In this document: positions 9,291-17,586 of the stretch, in pieces
Layout: the number at the start of each line of letters is the position of its first letter
How positions within the stretch are numbered: position 1 is the first letter of the stretch
Origin: Ruminococcaceae bacterium UBA5396
GTDB lineage: Bacteria > Bacillota > Clostridia > Oscillospirales > Acutalibacteraceae
Reading direction: 5' to 3'
Assembly (NCBI GenBank): GCA_002410715.1
Contig: DHOG01000131.1
Location: 1,983 to 24,450, forward strand
Length of the DNA: 22,468 bases
Program-made: the position numbers and the translations under genes
Notes under the pieces: model-generated
Database searches by the model: none
The model's input: the letters and a program-made list of their open reading frames with translations, nothing else
Told to the model about the DNA's origin: nothing

Positions 9291-10487
9291 ATGCAAAAAA
9301 ATCTGCGTATAACACCTGAGGGAACGCGCGATCTCTTATTTGAGGAATGTCTTGCAAGGCGTAAAGCCGAAAGCATTCTTTCAAATTTGTTTCAACTCCG
9401 CGGATATTCAGAGGTTATGACTCCGGGTATCGAGTTATATGATTTATTTGATGCCGGCGAGCCGGTTATTCCGGCTGAAAGCATGTATAAATTAACCGAC
9501 TCAAGAGGCAGGCTACTTGTGATGCGGCCTGACTCTACTTTACCGATAGCAAGACTAACGGCAACCCGTTTAAAAGATGCGCCCTTTCCAGTAAGGCTCT
9601 ATTATGCGCAGGACGTTTATCACATGAACCACGGGCGAAGTGGACATAATGACCAGCAATTTCAAGCAGGTATAGAATTGATTGGTGCTTCAGGTGAAAG
9701 AGCTGATCTCGAAATGTTATCTCTTGCAGTGGAATCTCTCCGCATATGTGATGTCGGTGACTTCCGTGTAGAAATCGGCCATGTCGGATTCTTTTTGTCG
9801 CTTGTCGGTCAACTGAATGTTGATGATGATGTAAAGGATACCATCCGTACCCTAATAGAGGATAAAAACTATGCGGCATTAGGAGGTGTTCTAGATACGC
9901 TGGAACCCTCCGACCCTGTAGACTTTATCAGAATGCTGCCGCGTCTGTTCGGCGGAGAGGAAGTGCTGGAAACCGCATGGGCTCTGTGCAGTAACACCGA
10001 ATCCCATGCTGCGTTAAAATATCTTAGTAACTTATATAAAAAGCTGTGTGCGCTGGGGTTATCCGATCATGTAATGATTGATTTAGGAATGATTCATCAA
10101 AACGAATACTATACAGGAGTAATTTTTCGCGGCTATATTGAAGGAAGCGGTGATACTGTCATATCAGGTGGCAGATATGATACGCTTCTGCGCCGTTTCG
10201 GTAGTGACCTTCCCGCCACCGGGTTTGGAGTGAATGTTGATTCTCTTACAAAGAGAATGCTGGAACGGCAAGCAGTTGACCCTCCTAAGCCTTCCATAGT
10301 TCTGGTTCATGCCTTGCCCGGATATGAGACGGAAGCGTTTGTCAAGGTTGGTGAGCTTGCGTATCAGGGGATGGTCTGTGAATTTAGCGTATTCAACTCA
10401 CTGGAAGAAGCGCTGGTTTATGCTGAAAGACGTTGTATATCCGAAGTTCATGCAGTAAGCGATACAATAAAGATCTATAAATTATAG
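9291..10487 (+). CDS. hisZ: ATP phosphoribosyltransferase regulatory subunit HisZ
   Basis: HisRS-like regulatory subunit needed by short-form HisG for activity and for histidine feedback. The protein is 398 residues from ATG 9291; an in-frame TTG at 9285 would add two residues but sits only five bases after the ribosome site. Class II synthetase-like features are PEGTRDLLFEE at the N terminus, MRPDSTLPIARL, the YYAQDVYHMN region, and the late GGRYDTLLRRFG block. Pairing with the 211-residue HisG next door, which lacks the C-terminal regulatory domain, supports HisZ rather than a true histidyl-tRNA synthetase. It is the first gene of the his operon. Confidence 0.93.
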   Translation: MQKNLRITPEGTRDLLFEECLARRKAESILSNLFQLRGYSEVMTPGIELYDLFDAGEPVIPAESMYKLTDSRGRLLVMRPDSTLPIARLTATRLKDAPFPVRLYYAQDVYHMNHGRSGHNDQQFQAGIELIGASGERADLEMLSLAVESLRICDVGDFRVEIGHVGFFLSLVGQLNVDDDVKDTIRTLIEDKNYAALGGVLDTLEPSDPVDFIRMLPRLFGGEEVLETAWALCSNTESHAALKYLSNLYKKLCALGLSDHVMIDLGMIHQNEYYTGVIFRGYIEGSGDTVISGGRYDTLLRRFGSDLPATGFGVNVDSLTKRMLERQAVDPPKPSIVLVHALPGYETEAFVKVGELAYQGMVCEFSVFNSLEEALVYAERRCISEVHAVSDTIKIYKL

Positions 10488-10523
10488 TGCTGCAGTAATC
10501 CCCCGAGAAAGGATTTAGAATCA

Positions 10524-11159
10524 ATGAAACCTATGAGAATCGCCCTTACAAAAGGGCGTCTTGAAAAGGATACACTTGCGTTGTTCGATCGTATGGGGCT
10601 TGATACTTCGGCTGTGCGTGATAAAGGCAGACGGCTTATTTTGCCGGTGAATCTACCTGACGGCAGCATATTTGAGGTTGTTCTCGCAAAAGCAGCGGAT
10701 GTTATTACTTATGTTGAACATGGTGTTTGTGATCTGGGTGTTGTCGGCAAAGATACCATTGCGGAATACGGCGGCAGTTTTTATGAAGTACTGGATCTTG
10801 GATTCGGGCGTTGCCGCTTTGCACTGGCCGCACCAAAGGATACCGATTTTTTTGAGGGATATACTACCAAGACAGTTGCCTCAAAGTACCCCAACGTTTC
10901 AAGTACCTATTTTGGGAAAAAGGGTATGGATGTGCGTATTGTCAAGATCGAAGGTTCGGTTGAGCTTGCTCCTTTGCTTGGTCTATCCGATGCCATCATT
11001 GATATTGTAGAAACAGGTTCGACACTTCAGGAAAACGGACTTGATGTCATTGAAGATGTTATGCCGGTATCTGCAAGGCTGATTGTGAATATCGCTTGTA
11101 TGAAGCTTCGTAAAAAAGAAATCGAATCATTTGTATCGCATATGGAGGAAGAATCATGA
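10524..11159 (+). CDS. hisG: ATP phosphoribosyltransferase catalytic subunit, short form
   Basis: Catalyses the first step of histidine synthesis, joining ATP and PRPP to give phosphoribosyl-ATP. At 211 residues it is the short HisG type, lacking the C-terminal ACT-like regulatory domain, consistent with hisZ just upstream. Family blocks are IALTKGRL at the N terminus, VEHGVCDLGVVGKD, and the PRPP-binding region IVETGSTLQENGL. The ATG at 10524 has AGAAAGGA at 10506-10513. Its stop overlaps the hisD start (ATGA). Confidence 0.96.
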   Translation: MKPMRIALTKGRLEKDTLALFDRMGLDTSAVRDKGRRLILPVNLPDGSIFEVVLAKAADVITYVEHGVCDLGVVGKDTIAEYGGSFYEVLDLGFGRCRFALAAPKDTDFFEGYTTKTVASKYPNVSSTYFGKKGMDVRIVKIEGSVELAPLLGLSDAIIDIVETGSTLQENGLDVIEDVMPVSARLIVNIACMKLRKKEIESFVSHMEEES

Positions 11160-12445
11160 TATCGATTGTTGAGGCAGATGGAAAAAAGGAGCTTGCACTT
11201 CTTGAGCAGCTATCTGCAAGGAATAGCGAGACAGACCGACTCGTCACAGCCTCTGTTCAGGAAATCATAGAAAATGTTCGAAACCGCGGTGATGCCGCCG
11301 TTATGGAATATACCCGCAGATTCGACAGGACAGAAGCTCGTCTGATGCCTATTGGTCGGGAAGAGCTAGCTGAGATTGCGGACGCATGTGATAAAAAAAT
11401 ATACAGTGCACTGAAAAATGCTGCCAGCAACATTGAAGAATTTCATGCACGGCAGGTTCAGCAAAGTTGGTTTACGACACAGGAAAATGGAATTATAAAC
11501 GGGCAGCGAATACGCGGTTTATGCAAAGTCGGTATCTATGTACCGGGTGGCACCGCAGCGTATCCCTCATCCGTCTTAATGAACGCAATCCCTGCTCGTA
11601 TTGCAGGTGTTCAGGAAATCATCATGGTAACCCCACCATCAAAAGACGGCGGATTCAACGCTGCCGTTATGGCGGCGGCCTATATTGCAGGCGTGGACAA
11701 GGTTTATCTCTGCGGCGGCGCACAGGCTGTTGCCGCACTGGCTTACGGTACGCAGTCTATTGAAAAAGTAGATAAGATTGTCGGCCCCGGAAACATCTAT
11801 GTTGCAACTGCCAAAAGACTGCTGTTCGGATTGGTGGACATTGATATGATAGCAGGTCCGAGCGAAATTCTGATTATTGCCGACGACACCGCCGAACCGT
11901 CCTATCTGGCTGCCGATATGATGTCACAGGCTGAGCATGACCCGCTTGCTTCCTCAATTCTTGTAACAACTTCAATGGAGATTGCAGAGCAGACAATCAA
12001 AGAAATAGAGCATCAGATAAAAAATCTTTCACGAGCCGAAATCATTCTACGTTCTCTCAAAGATTACGGTGCTGTCATTGTATGTCGTAATATGGATCAA
12101 GCTGTAAACCTTGCAAATCGACTTGCACCGGAGCATCTGGAAGTAATGTGTGATCAGCCCATGGCTTATCTTGGGCGACTGAATAACGCAGGTTCCATAT
12201 TTCTTGGGAAATATTCTCCCGAGCCACTCGGTGATTATTATGCAGGGCCCAACCATGTACTGCCGACCAGCGGTACCGCTCGTTTTTTCTCGCCTTTGTC
12301 AGTGGATAGTTTTTTGAAAAAAACTAGTTTTATATCCTATAGTCAACAGGGATTGAAGTTGGCGCAAGATGATATTATAACGTTGGCAGAGGCGGAAGGG
12401 CTTGATGCTCACGCCAATTCAATTCAAGTTCGTTTTCAGCCTTGA
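11156..12445 (+). CDS. hisD: Histidinol dehydrogenase
   Basis: Zinc enzyme for the last two oxidations of the pathway, L-histidinol to L-histidine with two NAD. The protein is 429 residues, full length. Diagnostic blocks in order: YVPGGTAAYPSSVLMNAIPA, CGGAQAVAALAYGT, VGPGNIYVATAKR, DMIAGPSEILIIAD, the zinc-ligand stretch MMSQAEHDP, the catalytic Glu-His in LAPEHLEVM, and GDYYAGPNHVLPTSG near the C terminus. The ATG overlaps the hisG stop by 4 bases, so the two are translationally coupled. Confidence 0.98.
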   Translation: MISIVEADGKKELALLEQLSARNSETDRLVTASVQEIIENVRNRGDAAVMEYTRRFDRTEARLMPIGREELAEIADACDKKIYSALKNAASNIEEFHARQVQQSWFTTQENGIINGQRIRGLCKVGIYVPGGTAAYPSSVLMNAIPARIAGVQEIIMVTPPSKDGGFNAAVMAAAYIAGVDKVYLCGGAQAVAALAYGTQSIEKVDKIVGPGNIYVATAKRLLFGLVDIDMIAGPSEILIIADDTAEPSYLAADMMSQAEHDPLASSILVTTSMEIAEQTIKEIEHQIKNLSRAEIILRSLKDYGAVIVCRNMDQAVNLANRLAPEHLEVMCDQPMAYLGRLNNAGSIFLGKYSPEPLGDYYAGPNHVLPTSGTARFFSPLSVDSFLKKTSFISYSQQGLKLAQDDIITLAEAEGLDAHANSIQVRFQP

Positions 12446-12484
12446 ATTGCCTTTTATCGTGATTTCGGAAGGGATTGATCCACT

Positions 12485-13570
12485 ATGCCATACATTCCCG
12501 CGCCAAAAACAAAAAATCTAATACCATATGATCCGATTCAAAAAAAGTTTCGTGTGAGAATGGATGCCAACGAATCATTCTTGCTGCCTACAGATGAGGA
12601 TAAAATGGCAATGTTCTCAGCGGTCGCAGATGTGGCACTAAACCGCTATCCCGATCCATTAGCCACCCGGTTATGCTGCGATTTTGCTTCTCTTTATGAT
12701 ATTTCACCCGAATTTGTTACAGCGGGAAACGGATCGGATGAATTGATATCTATTATCATGTCTACGTTTCTCCAAAAAGGTGAAAAGGTTCTTACCTTGA
12801 CACCGGATTTTTCCATGTATAGATTTTATACTGCTATTACCGAAACCCCCTGTGTAACGCTTGATAAGAATCCTGACCTAACGATTGATATCGATCGGGT
12901 ATTAAAAAAAGCTGAAAATGAAAAAGTAAAAATGCTTATATTTTCTAACCCATGCAATCCTACTTCTCTGGGTATCAAGGCAGAAGAAGTAAGAAAGCTT
13001 ATCAGCGGCACCAACGCGCTTGTTGTTCTTGATGAAGCCTATATGGATTTCTGGGATCAGTCACTGATCAATGAAGCACATCTGTATGATAACCTGATTT
13101 TGCTTCGCACAAGCTCAAAGGCACTTGGTATGGCTGCCCTTCGTCTTGGTTTTGCAGTTGCTAATTCAAGACTGACTGCCATTCTTCAAGCAGCCAAATC
13201 CCCATATAACGTTAACGCTGTTACACAGGCAATGGCAAGTATCGTGCTTAAAAACAGAATGTACAAAACCGTATACAATGAAATCCTTCTAACCTCTCGG
13301 GATATGCTGGTTGATGGATTTCGGAATCTTGAGAATAAGGGACTTGTCGAAGAAGTCTACCAAAGCCGTACAAACTTTGCTTACATCAGACTTAATGATG
13401 CCATGGGCGTATTTAATTGGCTTGCAGACCGTGGTGTCATTGTGCGCCGTTTTGGCGAGAATTATCTTAGGATTACTGCAGGCAAGCAGGAGGAAAACCG
13501 TGAACTGTTAAGTGCAATGGAAGTATTTCTAAAAAAGACAAAAACGGGGAATGATTATGAGAAAAGGTAA
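12485..13570 (+). CDS. hisC: Histidinol-phosphate aminotransferase
   Basis: PLP-dependent transamination of imidazole-acetol phosphate with glutamate to give L-histidinol phosphate. The protein is 361 residues, a fold-type I aminotransferase. Visible landmarks are GNGSDELI at 81-88, SNPCNPT at 154-160, LDEAYMDF at 182-189 with the PLP Asp183 and Tyr186, and the Schiff-base Lys212 in TSSKALGMAALRLG. Its place between hisD and hisB makes histidinol-phosphate the likely substrate, though relatives can also act on aromatic amino acids. GGAAGGGA at 12467-12474 supports the ATG at 12485. The 3' end overlaps hisB. Confidence 0.94.
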   Translation: MPYIPAPKTKNLIPYDPIQKKFRVRMDANESFLLPTDEDKMAMFSAVADVALNRYPDPLATRLCCDFASLYDISPEFVTAGNGSDELISIIMSTFLQKGEKVLTLTPDFSMYRFYTAITETPCVTLDKNPDLTIDIDRVLKKAENEKVKMLIFSNPCNPTSLGIKAEEVRKLISGTNALVVLDEAYMDFWDQSLINEAHLYDNLILLRTSSKALGMAALRLGFAVANSRLTAILQAAKSPYNVNAVTQAMASIVLKNRMYKTVYNEILLTSRDMLVDGFRNLENKGLVEEVYQSRTNFAYIRLNDAMGVFNWLADRGVIVRRFGENYLRITAGKQEENRELLSAMEVFLKKTKTGNDYEKR

Positions 13571-14129
13571 ATATTCACGCAAAACAAAAGAAACCGACAT
13601 TACTGTTGAAATCTGCCTCGATGGAGGCGCTACCGAAATATCCACAGGGATTGGATTTTTTGATCATATGCTGAATGCATTCGCAATGCACGGTGGCTTT
13701 GGTTTAAAAGTCAATGTGTCTGGAGACTTACATGTTGACGGACACCACACGGTTGAAGATACCGGTATCGTTTTAGGCAGAGCTATGTTTGATGCACTTG
13801 GTGATAAAATGGGATTTGCCCGTTTTGGAAGTTTTATGCTGCCAATGGATGAAACTCTGGCAACCGCTGCAGTTGATATAAGCGGCAGACCCTATCTTGT
13901 CTTTGATTCGGCATTTCCCGAAGATCGAATCGGAAGTTATGACACCTGTCTCACTTCCGAATTCTTCCGTGCCTTTGCATTTAATGCCGAAATAACCCTT
14001 CATTTAAAGGTTGAGTACGGCGGAAATGCACATCACATGACCGAAGCATTGTTTAAAGCGGCAGCACATGCTCTCAGGTTGGCTGTTATGCCACGTGACG
14101 GTGTATTATCTACGAAAGGTTCTCTGTAA
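13557..14129 (+). CDS. hisB: Imidazoleglycerol-phosphate dehydratase
   Basis: Dehydrates imidazoleglycerol phosphate to imidazole-acetol phosphate, the substrate of HisC. The protein is 190 residues, the monofunctional form without a fused phosphatase. Metal-binding motifs of both half-domains are present: FFDHML (His37), DGHHTVED (His63, His64, Glu67) and GNAHHMTEA (His159, His160, Glu163). I prefer ATG 13557 because GGGGA at 13546-13550 is six bases upstream; ATG 13551, two codons earlier, touches that site. The gene overlaps the end of hisC by 14 bases in another frame. Its substrate would come from IGP synthase, whose genes are not in this cluster. Confidence 0.97.
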   Translation: MRKGKYSRKTKETDITVEICLDGGATEISTGIGFFDHMLNAFAMHGGFGLKVNVSGDLHVDGHHTVEDTGIVLGRAMFDALGDKMGFARFGSFMLPMDETLATAAVDISGRPYLVFDSAFPEDRIGSYDTCLTSEFFRAFAFNAEITLHLKVEYGGNAHHMTEALFKAAAHALRLAVMPRDGVLSTKGSL

Positions 14130-14165
14130 ATCAATATTACTATACACTATTAAGGTGTTGATTTG

Positions 14166-15194
14166 ATGATAATTTTCCCTGCAATTGATATTAAGGACGG
14201 TCGTTGTGTCAGATTGTATAAAGGTGATTTTTCAACGATTCATCAAGTAGCGGACAATCCTTTGGATACTGCCATCGCTTTTAAAAAAGCGGGTGCTGAA
14301 TGGATTCATATGGTTGATCTTGACGGCGCAAAAACAGGCCATAGGATCAACTCATCGATCTTTCTTGAAATTGCCCAAAAAAGCGGCCTAAAGGTGGAAT
14401 TGGGTGGCGGCATACGGGATATGAAAACGCTGGAATATTATTTATACAATGGAATATCACGCTGTATCTTAGGCTCGGCTGCATTGAAAGATCCCCAGCT
14501 TGTTCGATGTGCCGTAGAAGCTTTTGGCGATCGTATCGCCGTGGGTATTGATGCTGTTAATGGCATGGTAGCAGCTGAAGGGTGGCTTGAAATATCAAAT
14601 GTGCCATATATTCAAATGGCGCAGCAAATGGAGAAAATCGGGGTAAAGACGCTGATTTTTACCGATATTTCAAAGGACGGAACGCTGGAAGGACCTAATT
14701 TCGTACAGCTTTCAGCACTAACCAAAGCAGTTTCATGTAATATCATTGCATCGGGCGGCATCCGCGATCTGAGCCATATCTGTAAACTTGCCGATTCTGA
14801 TATTTACGGTGCGATATGCGGAAAATCGTTGTACAGTAGAACGCTTCATCTTGATTCAGCAATTGTAGCAGCAGATCTCAATCAGCTTTTTAAAGATTCT
14901 CCGCTTATCCCTGCCATCATACAGGAGAATGAAACCGGTGAAGTTTTAATGCTGGCTTACATGAATCGTGAATCCATCAAGCGTACGCTCGATTCGGGTA
15001 CTACATGGTTTTGGAGCCGTTCACGTCAGGAGTATTGGAATAAAGGGGCAACCAGCGGCCATTACCAGCATGTTGTCTCAATAACAGCTGACTGTGATGA
15101 TGATGCGCTGCTAATAAGGGTGAAGCAGGACGGAGCAGCCTGCCATACCGGGTCATATTCATGTTTTTTCAAAAATATTACTCCACAAAATTAA
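14166..15194 (+). CDS. hisA: Fused HisA-HisI: ProFAR isomerase / phosphoribosyl-AMP cyclohydrolase
   Basis: One uninterrupted 342-residue frame holding two consecutive pathway enzymes. Residues 1 to about 238 are a TIM-barrel HisA: PAIDIKDG with Asp8, GGGIRD at 80-85, Asp129 in VGIDA, Thr166 in TDISKDG, and SGGIRD. Residues about 240-342 are a complete His[25 protein letters not shown], the Mg/Zn stretch DCDDDALL with Cys310, and [10 protein letters not shown] with Cys326 and Cys333. The 16- and 7-residue cysteine spacings match the known HisI zinc site. HisI acts just before HisA, so the fusion joins successive steps. HisI is more often fused to HisE; here hisE is separate, 18 bases downstream. 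The ATG at 14166 has AAGGTG at 14152-14157; a TTG lies three bases earlier. The linker is almost absent. Confidence 0.96.
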   Translation: MIIFPAIDIKDGRCVRLYKGDFSTIHQVADNPLDTAIAFKKAGAEWIHMVDLDGAKTGHRINSSIFLEIAQKSGLKVELGGGIRDMKTLEYYLYNGISRCILGSAALKDPQLVRCAVEAFGDRIAVGIDAVNGMVAAEGWLEISNVPYIQMAQQMEKIGVKTLIFTDISKDGTLEGPNFVQLSALTKAVSCNIIASGGIRDLSHICKLADSDIYGAICGKSLYSRTLHLDSAIVAADLNQLFKDSPLIPAIIQENETGEVLMLAYMNRESIKRTLDSGTTWFWSRSRQEYWNKGATSGHYQHVVSITADCDDDALLIRVKQDGAACHTGSYSCFFKNITPQN

Positions 15195-15212
15195 ATAAAG
15201 GCTGGTATTTTT

Positions 15213-15539
15213 ATGGATAACTGCATTCAAAAAGTGTATGATACCATTCTCGACCGTCGAGATAATCCTTCTGAAAATTCATATACTAGGTATTTGTTCG
15301 ACCAGGGAATCGACAAAATATTAAAGAAGATAGGGGAGGAAACCGCCGAGGTTTTGATTGCTGCCAAAAACGGCAGTAATCAGGATAGCATCAGCGAAAT
15401 AGCTGACCTTACCTATCATGTATTGGTTTTAATGGCACATCAGGGCATAACTCCGCAGGACATTGTAAACCTCTTAAATGAGCGCCATAATATATCAGGT
15501 AACTTAAAGAAGTTTCATAAAACAGATAAAAATACATAA
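15213..15539 (+). CDS. hisE: Phosphoribosyl-ATP pyrophosphatase
   Basis: Second step of histidine synthesis: hydrolyses phosphoribosyl-ATP to phosphoribosyl-AMP and pyrophosphate, feeding the HisI domain encoded just before it. The protein is 108 residues, a stand-alone all-helical MazG-like enzyme. The metal-binding helices show KIGEETAEVLIAAK and EIADLTYHVLVLM, with ITPQDI and NERH following. AAAGG at 15197-15201 precedes ATG 15213. The stop codon at 15537-15539 lies within the left arm of the terminator palindrome. Last gene of the operon. Confidence 0.95.
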   Translation: MDNCIQKVYDTILDRRDNPSENSYTRYLFDQGIDKILKKIGEETAEVLIAAKNGSNQDSISEIADLTYHVLVLMAHQGITPQDIVNLLNERHNISGNLKKFHKTDKNT

Positions 15540-15577
15540 CTAGCGCCTTGACCATATATGGTCAAGGCGCTAGTTAT
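15536..15577. terminator. Bidirectional terminator, 42-bp perfect palindrome between hisE and fba
   Basis: A perfect 42-bp inverted repeat centred between 15556 and 15557; the half-site runs ATAACTAGCGCCTTGACCATA. It lies between convergent genes. On the minus strand it is followed by a T-rich tail (GTATTTTTATC), a good terminator for fba. On the plus strand the tail is weaker (TGTCTGG), although the 3' arm ends TAGTTAT. It includes the hisE stop codon and starts 18 bases after the fba stop. Confidence 0.88.
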
Positions 15578-15594
15578 TGTCTGGAATGGAAGCT

Positions 15595-16524
15595 TTAAGC
15601 TTTATTGGCACAACCTAATACGGTCTCAATCTTGTTCTTTACAACGTTTGTAATATAGTCGCGGCCATCAGCCAGATATTGTCTTGGATCAAAATGGGTA
15701 GGATTCTCTGCAAGATGCTTGCGGATACCCGCAGTCATGGCAAGGCGGAGGTCTGAGTCTACATTAATCTTACACACAGCCATACTTGCAGCCTTACGCA
15801 GCATATCTTCAGGGATGCCAATTGCATCCGCCATCTGACCGCCATATTGATTAACCATTGCTACATATTCAGGCAGTACAGAAGAAGCACCGTGAAGAAC
15901 AATTGGAAATACGGGGAGGCGATCCATAACTTCCTGCAGAATATCAAAACGAAGCTGCGGCTTTTGACCGGGTTTGAATTTAAAAGCACCGTGGCTGGTA
16001 CCAATGGCGATTGCAAGGGAATCAACGCCTGTACTTGTTACGAATTCCTCAACCTGTTTGGGATCTGTGTAAGAACCATGTTCAACACTGACTTCATCTT
16101 CAACACCGGCAAGCTGTCCCAGCTCACCCTCTACCGTTACGTTGCGGGCATGCGCATACTCGACAACTTTCTTGGTAACCTCAATATTTTCTTCAAAACT
16201 GAGGTGTGATCCGTCAATCATAACCGAAGTGAAACCGCCATCTATGCAATCCTTACAAAGTTCAAAGCTAGAACCATGGTCGAGATGCAAAGCAATCGGA
16301 AGACCTGTTTCTTCAACTGCCGCTGTAACCATATGATATAAATAATTGTGATGGGCGTATTTTCTGGCAGAACCGGACACCTGAAGAATAACCGGGGCAT
16401 TGAGTTGTTTGCAGGCTTCGGTGATACCTTGGACAATTTCCATGTTGTTGACATTGAAAGCGCCAATGGCATACCCACCTTTATAGGCTTTTTCAAACAT
16501 TTCTTTTGTGTTGACAAGCGGCAT
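15595..16524 (-). CDS. fba: Class II fructose-bisphosphate aldolase
   Basis: Zinc-dependent cleavage of fructose 1,6-bisphosphate to glyceraldehyde 3-phosphate and dihydroxyacetone phosphate in glycolysis and gluconeogenesis. The protein is 309 residues. Class II residues are in their expected places: Asp82-His83 in LHLDHGSS, Glu134 in VEGELGQLAG, His178 in IGTSHGAFKF, His211 in VLHGASSV, and the phosphate-binding KINVDSDLR around 252-260. A strong AGGAGGT ribosome site (16532-16538 on the plus-strand scale) lies seven bases before the ATG. The gene is monocistronic or follows ogg; a 121-base gap with its own likely promoter separates them. Related tagatose-bisphosphate aldolases are possible, but the sequence and lack of sugar genes nearby favour glycolytic FBA. 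Confidence 0.95.
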   Translation of the reverse strand: MPLVNTKEMFEKAYKGGYAIGAFNVNNMEIVQGITEACKQLNAPVILQVSGSARKYAHHNYLYHMVTAAVEETGLPIALHLDHGSSFELCKDCIDGGFTSVMIDGSHLSFEENIEVTKKVVEYAHARNVTVEGELGQLAGVEDEVSVEHGSYTDPKQVEEFVTSTGVDSLAIAIGTSHGAFKFKPGQKPQLRFDILQEVMDRLPVFPIVLHGASSVLPEYVAMVNQYGGQMADAIGIPEDMLRKAASMAVCKINVDSDLRLAMTAGIRKHLAENPTHFDPRQYLADGRDYITNVVKNKIETVLGCANKA

Positions 16525-16560
16525 AGTTAGAACCTCCTGTTTATTTAAACTCCATTACTT

Positions 16561-16566
16561 AGTATA
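16561..16566 (-). promoter_or_regulatory. Possible -10 box of the fba promoter
   Basis: On the minus strand TATACT lies 37 bases upstream of the fba start in an AT-rich stretch. The matching -35 position (TTTTTA) is poor, so this is a tentative assignment. Confidence 0.4.
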
Positions 16567-16645
16567 CATTATTTTCATTAAAATAAAAAGGGGGGCTTGT
16601 TAAAAAATTATCCTGCATTGTGATAACGATTATTGTACAGTATGA

Positions 16646-17479
16646 CTACTTTCGACAGCTTTCCGGATTGCAACGGCAGTAATGGAAGATATACTGCTGT
16701 GCAATTCCTGCGTATTGACCAAAACTTTGGGGTGTAAATCCTGGAAAAAGCTCTTTCATGGCACGCTTTATCCAGACATCAAGTGGGAAGGCTTCCATCC
16801 TTCCCATACCATACAAAAGCACGCATTCAGCAACTTTGGGACCAACCCCCTTTATAGTCTGCAAAGCCTTTCTGGCGTGATCAAGCGGCATAGCGGCTAT
16901 CTCTGCAAGATCAACTTGACCAGATGAAACTTTCTGTGCAGCATCCAGAATATATTCAGTACGCCACCCGCAGCGAAGAACCTCTAAATCCTGTTTGGTT
17001 AAAACCGACAGCGCAGTAGAGGAGGGGAAACCGAAACCATTGGCGATTTGTTCACCAAATGCCCGGCAAAGCCTCTCGATAATGCCTTTAATACGTGGAA
17101 TATTATTATTCTGTGAGATGATAAACGATATTAACGTTTCCCATGAATCTTGCCGAAGAATTCTCATTCCGCGATTAAAGTTTGTGCTTTCTCTGAGAGC
17201 AGGATGGTCGGGAAAGCTGCTGCGAATCGCTGCATAATCACGGTCAAAATCAAAATACTGCCTCCAAAATCCTTCAAAGTCATCAAGCGAAATATTCTCA
17301 AACAGCACACCGGCATTTAGGCTTCGCAACGTCAAGACTCTGTTTCCCGCAAAACCATACCAGCCTCCGTCCTTTGTTTTTGAAAACCGAAAGCACTGAC
17401 CGCAGTCAAGAGTCTGTTCTAGGTCAAAATCCGTTATATTGTTTATGAAAATACCGTTTGGATGTTTATGTACAATCAT
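16646..17479 (-). CDS. ogg: 8-oxoguanine DNA glycosylase/AP lyase, OGG1 type
   Basis: Base-excision repair enzyme that removes 8-oxoguanine and nicks the abasic site. The protein is 277 residues. An OGG N-terminal domain is marked by FDLEQTLDCGQCFRF at 18-32. The QNNNIPRIKGIIERLC block at 123-138 matches the OGG1 NNN motif. The helix-hairpin-helix GPD region contains IKGVGPKVAECV with the Schiff-base Lys215 and PLDVWIKRAM with the catalytic Asp234. It ends in a Cys-rich tail (CRCNPESC), but I see no convincing four-cysteine iron-sulfur loop. AAGGAG at 17486-17491 precedes the ATG. It is divergent from the DUF6062 gene. AlkA-type glycosylases share the fold, but the N-terminal domain points to OGG. 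Confidence 0.92.
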   Translation of the reverse strand: MIVHKHPNGIFINNITDFDLEQTLDCGQCFRFSKTKDGGWYGFAGNRVLTLRSLNAGVLFENISLDDFEGFWRQYFDFDRDYAAIRSSFPDHPALRESTNFNRGMRILRQDSWETLISFIISQNNNIPRIKGIIERLCRAFGEQIANGFGFPSSTALSVLTKQDLEVLRCGWRTEYILDAAQKVSSGQVDLAEIAAMPLDHARKALQTIKGVGPKVAECVLLYGMGRMEAFPLDVWIKRAMKELFPGFTPQSFGQYAGIAQQYIFHYCRCNPESCRK

Positions 17480-17535
17480 AGAGTGCTCCTTAATAAATTC
17501 AAATTTACATTGTAGCTACATAATAATATTATAAC

Positions 17536-17554
17536 ATGATATAATGAATATCAT
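17536..17554. promoter_or_regulatory. TATAAT and overlapping inverted repeat in the ogg/DUF6062 divergent spacer
   Basis: A consensus TATAAT at 17540-17545 lies within the inverted repeat ATGATAT-AATGA-ATATCAT, 33 bases before the DUF6062 gene start. The -35 position is poor (TACATA at 17-base spacing). The 107-base divergent spacer must hold promoters for both directions, and the dyad could be an operator, but AT richness makes chance repeats likely. Confidence 0.4.
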
Positions 17555-17586
17555 AGATACTATTTACGATAAAGGTTGTGAAAGTT

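Noticed and set aside
14166..14880. PriA-type dual HisA/TrpF activity of the HisA domain
   Set aside because: PriA is known mainly from Actinobacteria, and nothing in this sequence or its context (no trp genes) points to it.
15847..16209. Open frame of 120 codons on the plus strand
   Set aside because: It lies wholly antisense within fba, has no family features, and fba itself has all catalytic residues.
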